Assembly: GCA_024516155.1 (NCBI GenBank)
Contig: JAJJXM010000007.1
Location: forward strand, 868,001-932,000
Reading direction: 5' to 3'
Source: Pyronema omphalodes
Taxonomy: Eukaryota; Ascomycota; Pezizomycetes; Pezizales; Pyronemataceae
DNA: 64,000 nucleotides
Numbering within the stretch: the stretch's first letter is position 1; each line of letters opens with the position of its first letter. Shown piece after piece: positions 54,274 through 64,000 of this stretch. The translations under genes were made by a program, and so were the position numbers. The notes under the pieces are model-generated. The model worked only from the letters and a program-made list of their open reading frames with translations. It did not search any database and was not told the DNA's origin.

Positions 54274-56418
54274 CTATGCCCTTCCCTTATGTCGTCTTTT
54301 ACCACTACTTGGTTCAAAGTCCAAATCCGTATCCACAATATCAATATCCGCCATATCCGCCATATCCGCCATATCCACAATATCCGCAATATCGGCCACC
54401 TCGATATCATTAACCCCAGCTATCATCTCCTCCGCCACCTCTGTCTCTTTCGCTGCAATATTCGTACCCCTTCCCTCCGCAAATCCACCATACGTATTCT
54501 GCTCCACATTGCTATTTCTCAAGGCTCTAACATATTCCTCATACTGTTCATAGCCTCTTGGTGCGCCTTCTGGTTGTTGTTCTTTCCATGCCAGATACAT
54601 TTCCTTTTTCCTCTGTTCCCTTGCCAACTCATTTCTTTCATGGGGTAATAATCTATCATTTTCCTTATCTTCGATTATTCCCTTGACGATTTCTGCTCTT
54701 TCATAATCCCCGACTTGTTTTAGACGGTCATAAAAGATTTTATAAGAATTTAAAGATAAATCCCAAGCGCCTCTGCTGTTGTTATTATTATTGCTGTTGT
54801 CCATTTCCATATTCATTTCCTCGAGCCATAAAAAGCCCTCTGTTTGTCCTGCAAAGGCTAATACTAAGCCTTCATAACACGATCTATCCGGTTGGATACC
54901 TTTCGCTTTCATTTCCTCGACAATATAAGCAGTATGATCCGGTTGCCAACGCGCACCACATTCCTTCAATAACATAGCATAATGTCTAGCCGTGGGATTA
55001 GGATGAAATAAAGGGAAAAGCTTATACGCATTTTCAATTTCCCCTAGCTTACACCAAGCTCTAGCAACGGCTTCTACAGCGTCCGGAACTGGGGTGTAAT
55101 CCATTTTCTGGGCTTGCCAAAGATTTTCTTCGGCTTTTTTTAGAAGTTCAAGGTTGGAGGCTAGAACATCGGATAATGGAACGGAGGTATGCGGGGTGCT
55201 GGGTGTACCCGATCGTACCATTTCTCGGAGGAGCTTGAAGCAGGTTTCGAAATCGCCTTGTTTGGCGTGCGCGGTGATGGCGAGGGCGTATTGGTGCTCG
55301 TGGAGGACGAAACGTGTGCTTTGGAGGTAGCGGAAGACTTGACTGGTGAGGGTTGCGTCACCGGCGTTGGCGGCGCAGAGAAGGATGGAGTTGCAGATGT
55401 GTTCTGAGGGGTGAAACATTGGAGGGAGGGAGTTGCGGACTCGGTTCCACACGGCGGAGGTGGTTTCGACCTGGGTTTGTTAGCATTTTATACTGAAAGA
55501 GGAATAACAGTAGATATCTGGAAGCAGGAAAGAAGAATCACTTACATCCCCCTCTTCACTAGCTTTTGCTAATAAATCCCACCATAACTTCCTAACTCCT
55601 CTTCCTTCTGCCAAATTCCACATCACCTCCGTCCACTTTAAGGCCTCCTTTGTTTCCCCGACGAAGATAAGTTGTTCGGCCATCCTATAATAAACCCCCT
55701 TATCCACCACACCACCCTGATCCAATCTCTCCTGCACCATCTTCATCGCAATCTCAATCTGGTAGTCATTTAGATAACCCTTAATAACCCAACCCCAAGC
55801 AGCATCTGTGAGGGTATACCACTTCAACCTCATTTCCCCAAGAATTTCCTGTCTTCTAATATAATCCGGACTATTTTCCAGTATCTTCAGCATGGCCAAA
55901 TAAGTTTCAATATTTGGGATAACATTTCGCTTCTTCATATCATCAAACAAAACCCAAGCCAATGGAGCCAGATGATCATCCTTCTTCGTTAATTCAATCA
56001 ACAACCGATTATAAAGCATAATATCCGGAACGATATTTCCATTCTTTATATACCCTTCCAATTCCATAAGAAAATTCGATCGCAGCGAATCAACTAATGA
56101 TAGCAGATGTTTAAAAGCCCGAGAATGAGGATCATTGGCTCCTGTATGTATCACCGTTTTCGCATGTACGGAATTCGTCAGCGCATCGAGAGCTTCCGGG
56201 GTGGCGATATCAGCAACGGAAGTCGCGGTGATGAATTCTTCGTTCCCATTGCCATCGGTATTCGGAATGCTAGAAGGACTCTCGGTAAAGCGCGTAGAGG
56301 TCCCGGTGATGTTTCTAGTCTGTGCGGCGCCGATACGACGGGATGACGGAATATTTCGTAGAGAGCGTGTAAGGACGGGACATAGACAGCGCTGGAGCGC
56401 GTCAAGACGTGGTGGCAT
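54274..56418 (-). CDS. Mitochondrial pentatricopeptide-repeat (PPR) protein (689 aa)
   Basis: Exons are 56418-55546 and 55470-54274 with a GTAAGT donor and AACCCAG acceptor, phase 0. The N-terminus is an Arg/Ser-rich presequence (MPPRLDALQRCLCPVLTRS, later SSRRIGAAQTRN) consistent with mitochondrial import. The body is all-helical with PPR-like repeats (DIMLYNRLLIELTK, LFDDMKKRNVIPNIETYLAML, TDAAWGWVIKGYL, HICNSILLCAANAGD, HQYALAITAHAKQGDFETCFKLLREM, CYEGLVLAFAGQT). It likely binds organellar RNA, acting in mitochondrial transcript processing or translation. The C-terminal tail is acidic with an imperfect ADIVDMADMADMADID repeat and a basic end (GKRRHKGRA). It lies upstream of, and in the same direction as, the AT-hook gene, with about 1.7 kb between. 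Confidence 0.85.
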
Positions 56419-57719
56419 TGATACTGTGGTTCTGCTGTTGCGGGTGGGATTCGTAATGGCGTTGTCGTGCCTGTGGGAGATACCTATATGCGGGGGAACT
56501 TTTTAAGCCGCGGGTGGTGGGGTGCAGGGGTGGGGCCGTGCAGTGTAACTTGCACCATCATACATAGGTATCGCCATCATGGTGCATCGTATGCTGCTAT
56601 ACATCATACATCATACATCATCCTCATCTTCATCCTCATCTACCATACACGCCATACATACTGTAATGAGCTCCCGAAGTATGTACACAACAAGCAGCCA
56701 GTTGCGATGATGTGATGATGTGATGCTGCGATGATGTGATTATGTACACTTTTGGAAGTTACGTAGAAAGCCACCAGTAGTGGCGGAAGGCTTCGGAGGC
56801 TTCACTGTTTTTTGCAGGGGAATTACGTTTCACATATCGCATCTGAATAGATCGAAAGGAGAATGTGGTATTTTTTTTTTTTATTCTGCATTATTCTCGA
56901 AGATTCCTCATTGTAGATCCGATACTTGACAAAGTTTGACAAAGCTTGACAAGGTCCAACAAGGTGGATATACTTATGATGGTGATGATGGTATGTTATA
57001 ATCGAAAAAGTCGACAAAAAAGAACAGGTGGTATGATACAACAGAAAATATACAAAAAAAGTTTTACCTGACAAGTCGAAGGGAAAGAAAAATTGAATAA
57101 TCCACAACCAAACTCCGAATTGCAAAAAACAGGTCTCCGCTGCAGTCTGTCGCTCGCGTACCTTACATCCCATGTCATGGCTACGCAACCACACCACCAT
57201 TAAAAGCTGTGATTATGTGATTACTAAACCCGATATTCCATGAACCGCGCACCACGCATCTCCACCTCCACTACTACCTCCGTGATTAAAAAAAGATTCC
57301 GACAAATTCCACAAAGGAAAATCGTATCCTCGTTAAACCAAAACCCCCTCAGCCCACGTATCATACCATCGCCATCACCACCAGCACCAAGTAGTCCATA
57401 TTCCGCCCGTAAATGCAAATAGAAACACATACAGACGAAAAAGAAGAAACAAGAAGAAGAAAAAAAGAGGAAAAGCTCCAAATCTATGCAACAGTAAAAA
57501 AAGGAAAAAAAAAAAAAAAAACCGATCCCAAACTTTTAGAGAAATCGAAAAGAAGATAGAAAAAATCGAAAACGAAACGAAAAAAAAACGCCCCAGAAAC
57601 ACCAGTGGAAAATATGCGAGAAATTAACTCCGGTAAGGTTGTAGGTTATTTTTTTTTAGGAAATATCAATGGGTTTTTTTTTGATGTTTGAATGCTTGGA
57701 TGTTTTGATGACGAATGGA
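56419..57719. other. Intergenic region
   Basis: Contains the PPR promoter and the cyclin 3' flank. There are simple repeats CATCATACAT (about 56595-56625) and GATGTGATGATGTGAT (about 56708-56740), and A-runs at about 57420-57600. No gene. Confidence 0.55.
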
Positions 57720-58931
57720 CTAGTAGCCGCTCAAAGGGAATGATGTCTTGGATGACCGCGCAAAATAGTCGCCATTACTGCAGTCAGCTTTCACCGGTGT
57801 AGCTTGTTGCTGCTTTGCAATTTTAGCTGCAGCTGCCTTGCAGGCTTCTTCGGTGAATCGTCGGATTTCAACAAGATTCTCTTCAAGCAACTCGGGATCT
57901 GAGAGTTTCATCAAGTCGTAGTTCAGGTCTTGTAAGATTAACATCTCAGTAAGAGATAGAGTTTCGACATCAAACAAATTGTCACTAATACTTCTTGCCC
58001 ATTGCTTATTATAGTAGGGCTGCATTAGTGTTAGCTTAAAAGTTCCCCTAAAATTTGTGATGAAAATATGATTGGATAAACTTACTCGGTCCTCGAAGAA
58101 CTTTTGCGCGATTGCAAGAGCCGCAACTACTAGTACTTCTGCACCCTCCGGGTATCCATTCCTCCTGCAGCATTCATTCCTCCATTTTCTCAAAAACTGG
58201 TCCGATAAGCAATCCAACACACAACAAGCCAGTGAAACAACAGAAGCCCGAAGGTTGGCACGTTGTAGCATATCGGCAATACACTGGATAGATGCAGGTT
58301 CCCTTGAGGCAGTTCTAGGAACCATACTGACAAGGTACCTTGCTGGGCCTGAATAATAAGCCTGCATGTCAGCCAGACTGTCGCACCATCCTAACGGGAA
58401 GTCTAATCGAGTCGCACCCAGGAATTCCGCATCGATGTGGGTGGCTTTGTCGAGGTTGGAGATTGTTGGTTGCGAGGAAGCTGGTGGTGTAGGTAGACTC
58501 GATAATGGGACGTAGCGCTTTTCGAATTCTTCTAGCGACATGTCGAAATCTTCATCGACGGGGGACTCTGGAGTTGGCATTGCTGCGACGGCAGACTCGG
58601 TGTCGATGTCCATGGGAATTGTAGGGATGGAAATAGTACTGAGGTTCGAAACTGTGTTCACACTCGACAATTCAATATCACCATTCGATTTGCTTGTAAT
58701 GGTATTTCCTGGGTAGCAGCTGGGGGTAGTTGGTGTTATCAGCCCCTGCTGAAAGATTGTTGGTCCAAGGCCTTTGGTATTGTTTTCCATTCTCTTAATC
58801 ATTGTGGATAAATGCTGGGCTGGTTTTGCGGAACATGGAGGGGTCATTCGTGGGGAACCGTTTAGGGTGTTAATCTGTCCCTCGGAGTCCGCGAGCGAGA
58901 GGGAAAGGGAGTGAATGTTCCTGCTGGGCAT
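57720..58931 (-). CDS. Cyclin of the Clg1/Pcl type (381 aa)
   Basis: Exons are 58931-58086 and 58019-57720, joining EDR to PYYNKQWA in phase 0 (GTAAGT donor, AATGCAG acceptor, CTAACA branch). The N-terminal 200 residues are Ser/Thr/Pro-rich and disordered, with acidic DFDMSLEEFEKRY. The cyclin-box fold occupies about 225-330 (MLQRANLRASVVSLACCVLDCL, EVLVVAALAIAQKFFEDRPY, WARSISDNLFDVETLSLTEMLILQDLNYDLM); the EDRPYYNKQWA segment is typical of Pho85-type cyclins. It probably partners a Pho85-like kinase in nutrient or growth control. The C-terminus is Ala/Lys/Gln-rich and lacks an obvious destruction motif. Confidence 0.85.
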   Translation of the reverse strand: MPSRNIHSLSLSLADSEGQINTLNGSPRMTPPCSAKPAQHLSTMIKRMENNTKGLGPTIFQQGLITPTTPSCYPGNTITSKSNGDIELSSVNTVSNLSTISIPTIPMDIDTESAVAAMPTPESPVDEDFDMSLEEFEKRYVPLSSLPTPPASSQPTISNLDKATHIDAEFLGATRLDFPLGWCDSLADMQAYYSGPARYLVSMVPRTASREPASIQCIADMLQRANLRASVVSLACCVLDCLSDQFLRKWRNECCRRNGYPEGAEVLVVAALAIAQKFFEDRVSLSNHIFITNFRGTFKLTLMQPYYNKQWARSISDNLFDVETLSLTEMLILQDLNYDLMKLSDPELLEENLVEIRRFTEEACKAAAAKIAKQQQATPVKADCSNGDYFARSSKTSFPLSGY

Positions 58932-61900
58932 GATGATAATGGTCGACGGTCAAGAAACAATGATGGCATCCAAGGTGATGTATTGGTAAGTCGGGGCGAG
59001 ACGGTGGGTATATGTCGACTTGTGCTGCTTCGAAGACTATCGCAAATTGCATTCACGGTGGTGTAAGTGAGTGACTGTGTGGTGTGTAGGAAGCACGGAG
59101 GCCAGGCCAGCTAGAAACTCTTTCTCTAAATAATAACGATGGTCCTTTTTGAATCTCGGCTCTAGGATCCGAACCGGGAAGAGGCAGTTGCCGCACGCTG
59201 CTTGATCTGCCTTAGGTGCGTATAGATTAGTGGTGGTGGTGGTTGGATTTATGGTGGTGGTCTCTTTTGGACCGGTCTTTTTTCAGGGGATTGGTGCAAG
59301 TGATGGTCGTGGTACGGCAATCTGGTGGTGCTCGTCTCCCATCCTCTGAGGCCCAAAGAAATCGTCGCTCTATGCAGCTAAGAGGGTAGCTAAAAATGCT
59401 AAAAAAAAATATTCTAAAAGGCTTTGATCTTTTTTTTTCGCAGCGTGTCGACGATCTTCTGTTCTGTTTGGTGGTTGAGGTTCCGTTTCATCAAAACTCG
59501 TTCTGTGCGGTGACCGTTGTCCCTCCCTACTTTACCGTTATGGTCCCCGCGGCGTCGTCTCCCTTTGATTATTTGGCAACCCCCCGTGTTCGTATCAACG
59601 GCTAGTTTTCCCGCTCAGACCCTAACTGGATAGAATTCCCTCGCTCCGTTTCTGGTAGTGGATCCGGGTTCGGGCCCCTTGAAGAGAAGAGAGGGGGGGT
59701 GCTTGTAAGTGAAGGAGGTGAAGGTGACTGGGTGAAGGGTGTCTGCAGTTATTCAAGAGTGGGAAAGTGTGCAATGCAAAGGGGAGAAAGTGTGCAACGA
59801 GAGTAGGAGTGTGCAAATCCAGAAGGGTAAAGTGGGCAATGAGAGTAGTCGAGTATGCAATCCAGAGTGGTTAGAAGGGGGTGTCTTTAGATCCCTCGGG
59901 TGTCTTTTTTAGATTCTGATCCTGATTCGAGATCTTGGTTGTGATGATGGTGGTGGTGATGGTGGTGGTGTTGGTGTTGGTGCTGATTTCCAGATCTTGA
60001 TGATGGATGATTCTAATTGATCCTGCTTCTGTATAATCCTGCTTTTATCTGATCCGGACTTTCGTATGATCCCGCCTCCAACTAATCCTGCTTGCTTTCT
60101 GCTGCTGCTGATGCTCTTGCTGTGCTCCTGGAATAGTACTTCGCCTTGCAACTCGATTGATATCATCAACTACTTCGACACGATCAACTTATACACCGAC
60201 ATGATCAACTATACTCTCCTCCCCCCCGCAGGACAATCATCTCACTTTATGTACCCCATAACAAGCACGCGACACATCAGTAGATCATCGTACCGCAAAC
60301 AAGTGGTGTTCGTGTCGTGTGTTGCCTGCAGGCATGATGATCAGTGTGGTGTGTCGACATCTGGGTTACCATAGGTCTGGGCTGGCTGCTGCTGTGGGTG
60401 CAGTGGGTGTTGAGGGTGCAGTGGTTGCAGTGTGCACGTGCAGTAGAGCAGAACATAGCAGAGCAAAGCAGAGAAGAACCAGTTACATCCGTAGGGCGCG
60501 TTTTACAAGCCTGCGATGGGAAGCTACAGATGGGGCCTATACAACGTCTCCAAGTTCCACAAACGGATTTTAAGTATGACAAGGTGGCAGTTGATGTGAT
60601 GTGATGTGATGAACCCACTCGAGAAGTGTTTCACAAATTAAGAAAGACATCGCAAAAAAGGTCTTGCAAACATCCGTGAATCGATAATCCGCTGATCTGT
60701 GATCACCAGTTCAGATTACAGAGTTCTCGACCTGGCCTCCCTTTCACAGCTAATACAATCCCTCAATTAATGATAATGCTACATGTATACAATCGATACA
60801 TACACCCAACCATTCGTGACATATCGTGCAGCTGTATGGGACGCACTGTACATATCTCACCCAAGCAATGATGTCAGCTCGACACAGTCCGGCACAGTCC
60901 GACCCAATCTGTTCCAGCTTGACCCAGCTTCATCCAATTCTGTTCCATTTCTGAATCCGTTGATCCGAACCTTGAGTAAAGCAACCACACGGTGATGTAG
61001 CCATCCAGGCATCCAGCCCAGCCAGGCAGCCAGTCCGCAGTCCGCAGCATACCTGCACAGCTGCACCCACCCGTCTTGCAGCACCAGTAATCGACCTGTT
61101 AAAGAAGGCCAATACCTTGAGAAACGTCACGATAGGATACAACACAATACAACACAACAGCCATGTGCAGAAACAGCTGATCCCTCGAATCAAAAATCAT
61201 ACCTGTGTATGGTCATTGACCGAGACCCGAACGGTTCATGCAGGATTATATATATATCTGGAAAATAGTTTATCGATATGATGTTTCACTTTTCACTTTG
61301 TCGATATGAGGTTTTCAGCCACCGTGTTATCGTGTATCCTTCAGCCGTTAAAACGGTAACAACGGGGGAAACGAGAACGAGCACGGAACGATTCAGCTCC
61401 ATCCAACTCCAGCTGTACATGGCTCCACCTGAAACAGTGGGGGGTGAACCCGTATGGTTGTATGGTGCCATATACGAAGCTTGTATGTATGTACATATGT
61501 CAATCCGAGCTGGGGAATGTCAACCATGATCACGAAATCGCTATGTACTACACATGCCATCTGTAGTATTCTGTACATCGTCGGCGAAATGCGATATGTA
61601 GCTTTTTCCAGACCTCAGCAGCTCCCGCTTCCATTCCAAGGGAGTTCAAGTCACGAAGCAGTTGTAGCTACATATCTACATCGAGACAAGTGATTCAAAA
61701 TACCGACAGAACAAAGATCCATCCAGCCTCCTCCCCTTCCTCGGGCCCATCAAAGCATCAAAAGCACCAAAGCATAAAAGCTCCCCAGCCGACACAGAGA
61801 TACAAGCTAGCAGCTATCTAACTAGTGTAGGTTAGCCATGGTGGGTAACATAACGGGCACATAACCGTCGCTGACTCGCTGACTCGCTGTGCCATAGCAA

Positions 61901-62244
61901 CGCCAGCAGCCAGGCACACCAGGCACACCAGAAACGCCGCACGCCAGGTACGCCACAAACCTTGGCGGTTACCCACCATCTTTTGCTTTTGCTTTTAGCT
62001 CTGTGGGGGTGGGGGGGGGGGTTTACTGGTAGCCGTGAGTTAGGTTCTGAAGTTTTAGCCGACAGAACCAGCTCTGCCGTTTACTTGCGTTTACAGACTG
62101 CTGCTGCTGCGACGCTTCGACTTCCTAAGTTCCGAGGGGTGGGGCGGGAGGGAAAGGTGGAGGGGGGTGATATCCCGGCTATCTGGCTATTTGTTTATCG
62201 CTTTGTTTCAGCTGTTTCAGACGTTTCATCCGTGCACTGTCACC
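58932..62244. other. Gene-free region downstream of the cyclin promoter
   Basis: No supported gene. There are many short GGTGGT, CAGTCC and similar repeats. The first few hundred bases include a GT-rich probable 5' UTR/promoter of the cyclin gene. Confidence 0.5.
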
Positions 62245-62412
62245 TATACCTAGAAGCCCTATATAGAAGTCCCGGGAATCCCGGGAATCCCGAGCCCTAC
62301 AAACATACATAGAAGTCCCGAGCCCTAGATATCCTGAACCCTAGAACCCCCAAAGCCCTATGTAGAAGCCCCGTCTGGGAAGTCCCGGACCGGAACCCTA
62401 GAAGACCCGGGA
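62245..62412. repeat. AGAAGTCCCG-GAGCCCTA degenerate tandem repeat
   Basis: Units (A)GAAGTCCCG(GGAATCCCG)n(GAGCCCTAG) recur five or six times with CCCGGGAATCCCGGG cores. They are followed at about 62524-62552 by a perfect GAGTCTCC repeat. Confidence 0.7.
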
Positions 62413-64000
62413 AGTTGGGAACATATGACGAGAAGCCGAGTGTTCCGTTCCAATTTCCAATTTCCAATTCGCGTCCCGAAATACCCTGCACCCCCACCCC
62501 GAAACCTTCTCCACCCCCACGCCCCGAGTCTCCGAGTCTCCGAGTCTCCGAGTATGTATCCGTTACCCGATTAAAGCTACCTACAGCACCAAGTGGCAAG
62601 CACCATCCCCGAGCGACACATATCACACCGACACCACCGTACCGAAAGTCCGAAGGTTCGAAGCTACAATGTAGTCGGGTACATACTATCCCACCTAAGC
62701 TCTAGCTCCATATCTGCGCTATGTAAAGATAATCTCCTGTTAGCGTAGTTTACATAGCATAGCATAGCACCTGCCACCATACATATAGAATGGAAAGCTT
62801 GATGTGTTTCTTCACCGATGATATGGTATGGGGGGGGGGGGGGGGGTTATTTTTGTTTTTTGTTTCGGGGGGTTGTTTTTTCACCGACGTGGATCGGTAT
62901 GTAGAAGAAAAGAAGAAAAGAAGAAAAGAAGCTTGTGGAATAATCCACGCATAGCATCCACCCATAGAATCCAAAGGTTCCGAAGGATCCGAAGACAAGA
63001 TTCCAAGAAGCTGGAAAGCTTGAAATATAGTATCGATGGGGAAGTTATGCTAAACCATAGGCTATCGAGTTATCATGTTATCTCGAAAAAAAACAGAGAG
63101 TGATCGGCCAGATGTCTAAAAATAACATATCGATACTGTATGTATCTATATATATCTATATCCATAAACACTATGCCTTTTTTTGAACTCTAGAAATTAT
63201 CATATGGTTCAATTGCGTCACGTTACTTGCATATCTAGTTCTTCGCTACGCTTCATGGTTATGGTATAGCTATGTTTTCAAGAACCTGAGCAGGGGATGT
63301 AGTGGTTTACCATAACTTCATAACTTCAAAACTTCATAACTTGATAACTTCCATTTCACTTAGATTCCTCTTACTTACAAAATATTTTTAATAATCCTTT
63401 TTAATATTCTCAGTTTGAAAAGAAGTTTTTATGATTATTATTATTATCAATCTATAGGTTCATACCGATATAAATTTACGCCATAACTTCCCCAGTACTC
63501 ATCTCATCTCATGCTTTAGTAAACATAAACCAAAAAAAAAAAAAATTTATAATTATGACCCCATACCCATACCCATCATCCTACATACCTAACTACCTAA
63601 CCTAACCCACACTTACACCTATGTATTCCCATTACCATTACCATTATCCACCCCCCAATCAACCCCCCCCCCCCCACACCATAACTCTCAGCCTTAAATC
63701 TCAGCTTCTGATATCCACCTGCATGCATGCTTACATACATACATACATATCACATACCATCACTTCAAATCAGCCAAAAATACCAATCACAGCCCAAGGG
63801 CTTGTTTGAAGCTCGCTAATCAGGGTTGTGTTCAGCTGGTATGGTGGTAGGTGGTGGTATGCTGGTTTATGGGGATGGATATGCTGGTTTATGGGGATGG
63901 GATGGATACATGACTGTAGCGAGGTTTGAAGTGGTAGGATATGCTATGTATGCTATGTATGCTACATGGAGCTATGGAAATATGGAAATGTGGGTGATGG
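62413..64000. other. Low-complexity end of window
   Basis: No gene. There are a G-run at 62830-62846, CATAACTT repeats at about 63310-63350, a C-run at 63663-63675, CATA microsatellites at about 63733-63749 and a 23-24 bp ATGCTGGTTTATGGGGATGG repeat near 63858-63905. Confidence 0.6.

Noticed and set aside
1..64000. CRISPR arrays, rRNA, autonomous transposons
   Set aside because: No regularly spaced direct repeats with unique spacers, no rRNA motifs, and no frame with reverse transcriptase or transposase motifs was found.

Overview
The window reads as nuclear DNA of a filamentous ascomycete (Pezizomycotina). The evidence is short GT-AG introns with CTAAC/CTAAT-like branch sites, a Zn(II)2Cys6 regulator of the ARCA type, a Clr5-ankyrin protein, a two-module CBM52-like secreted protein, and GPI-type surface proteins. 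Low gene density, many small species-specific secreted genes and abundant simple repeats would fit an Orbiliomycete or Pezizomycete, but that placement is a low-confidence guess. I see no rRNA, convincing tRNA, CRISPR array or autonomous transposon.

Layout. 1-6.7 kb is a locally duplicated block. Two long direct repeats (1-452/4060-4514 and 1893-2572/4522-5175) flank a decaying tandem array of one surface-protein family. The array has an exon-1 relic, a copy with a lost start codon, a truncated but open copy, a 199-bp partial duplication, and one full-length gene at 5440-6300. 8.4-10.8 kb holds a Zn(II)2Cys6 regulator whose zinc cluster is cut into micro-exons and whose middle has a one-base frameshift at a T8 run. 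12.3-19.8 kb is a run of seven miniature plus-strand genes, all for secreted, GPI-type or single-pass membrane proteins. 22.2-23.8 kb is a Clr5-ankyrin gene.

23.9-32.5 kb is sparse. It holds a minus-strand beta/gamma-crystallin-like secreted protein (27696-28034), a possible small gene at 29910, and polypurine and AT repeats. 32.6-37.0 kb has two minus-strand genes: a WDR44/Dgr2-like WD40 protein with a C-terminal zinc ribbon, and a Thr/Ser-rich membrane protein with a first intron of about 735 nt. 37-44.7 kb has no recognisable gene. 44.7-45.2 kb encodes the CBM52-like protein, and 49.1-49.4 kb a small two-helix membrane protein. 51.6-58.9 kb has three conserved-looking minus-strand genes: an AT-hook protein, a mitochondrial PPR protein and a Clg1/Pcl-type cyclin. 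59-64 kb is low-complexity sequence without a gene.

Functionally the window combines a few housekeeping genes (WD40, PPR, cyclin) with accessory sequence rich in small cell-surface proteins. The best candidate for something undescribed is the surface-protein neighbourhood at 2.6-19.8 kb: a birth-and-death array plus a co-oriented run of unrelated-looking miniature surface genes, several with a TATA-like box at a similar distance (132-150 bp) from the start codon. All exon-intron structures are inferred by eye from splice signals and reading frame.
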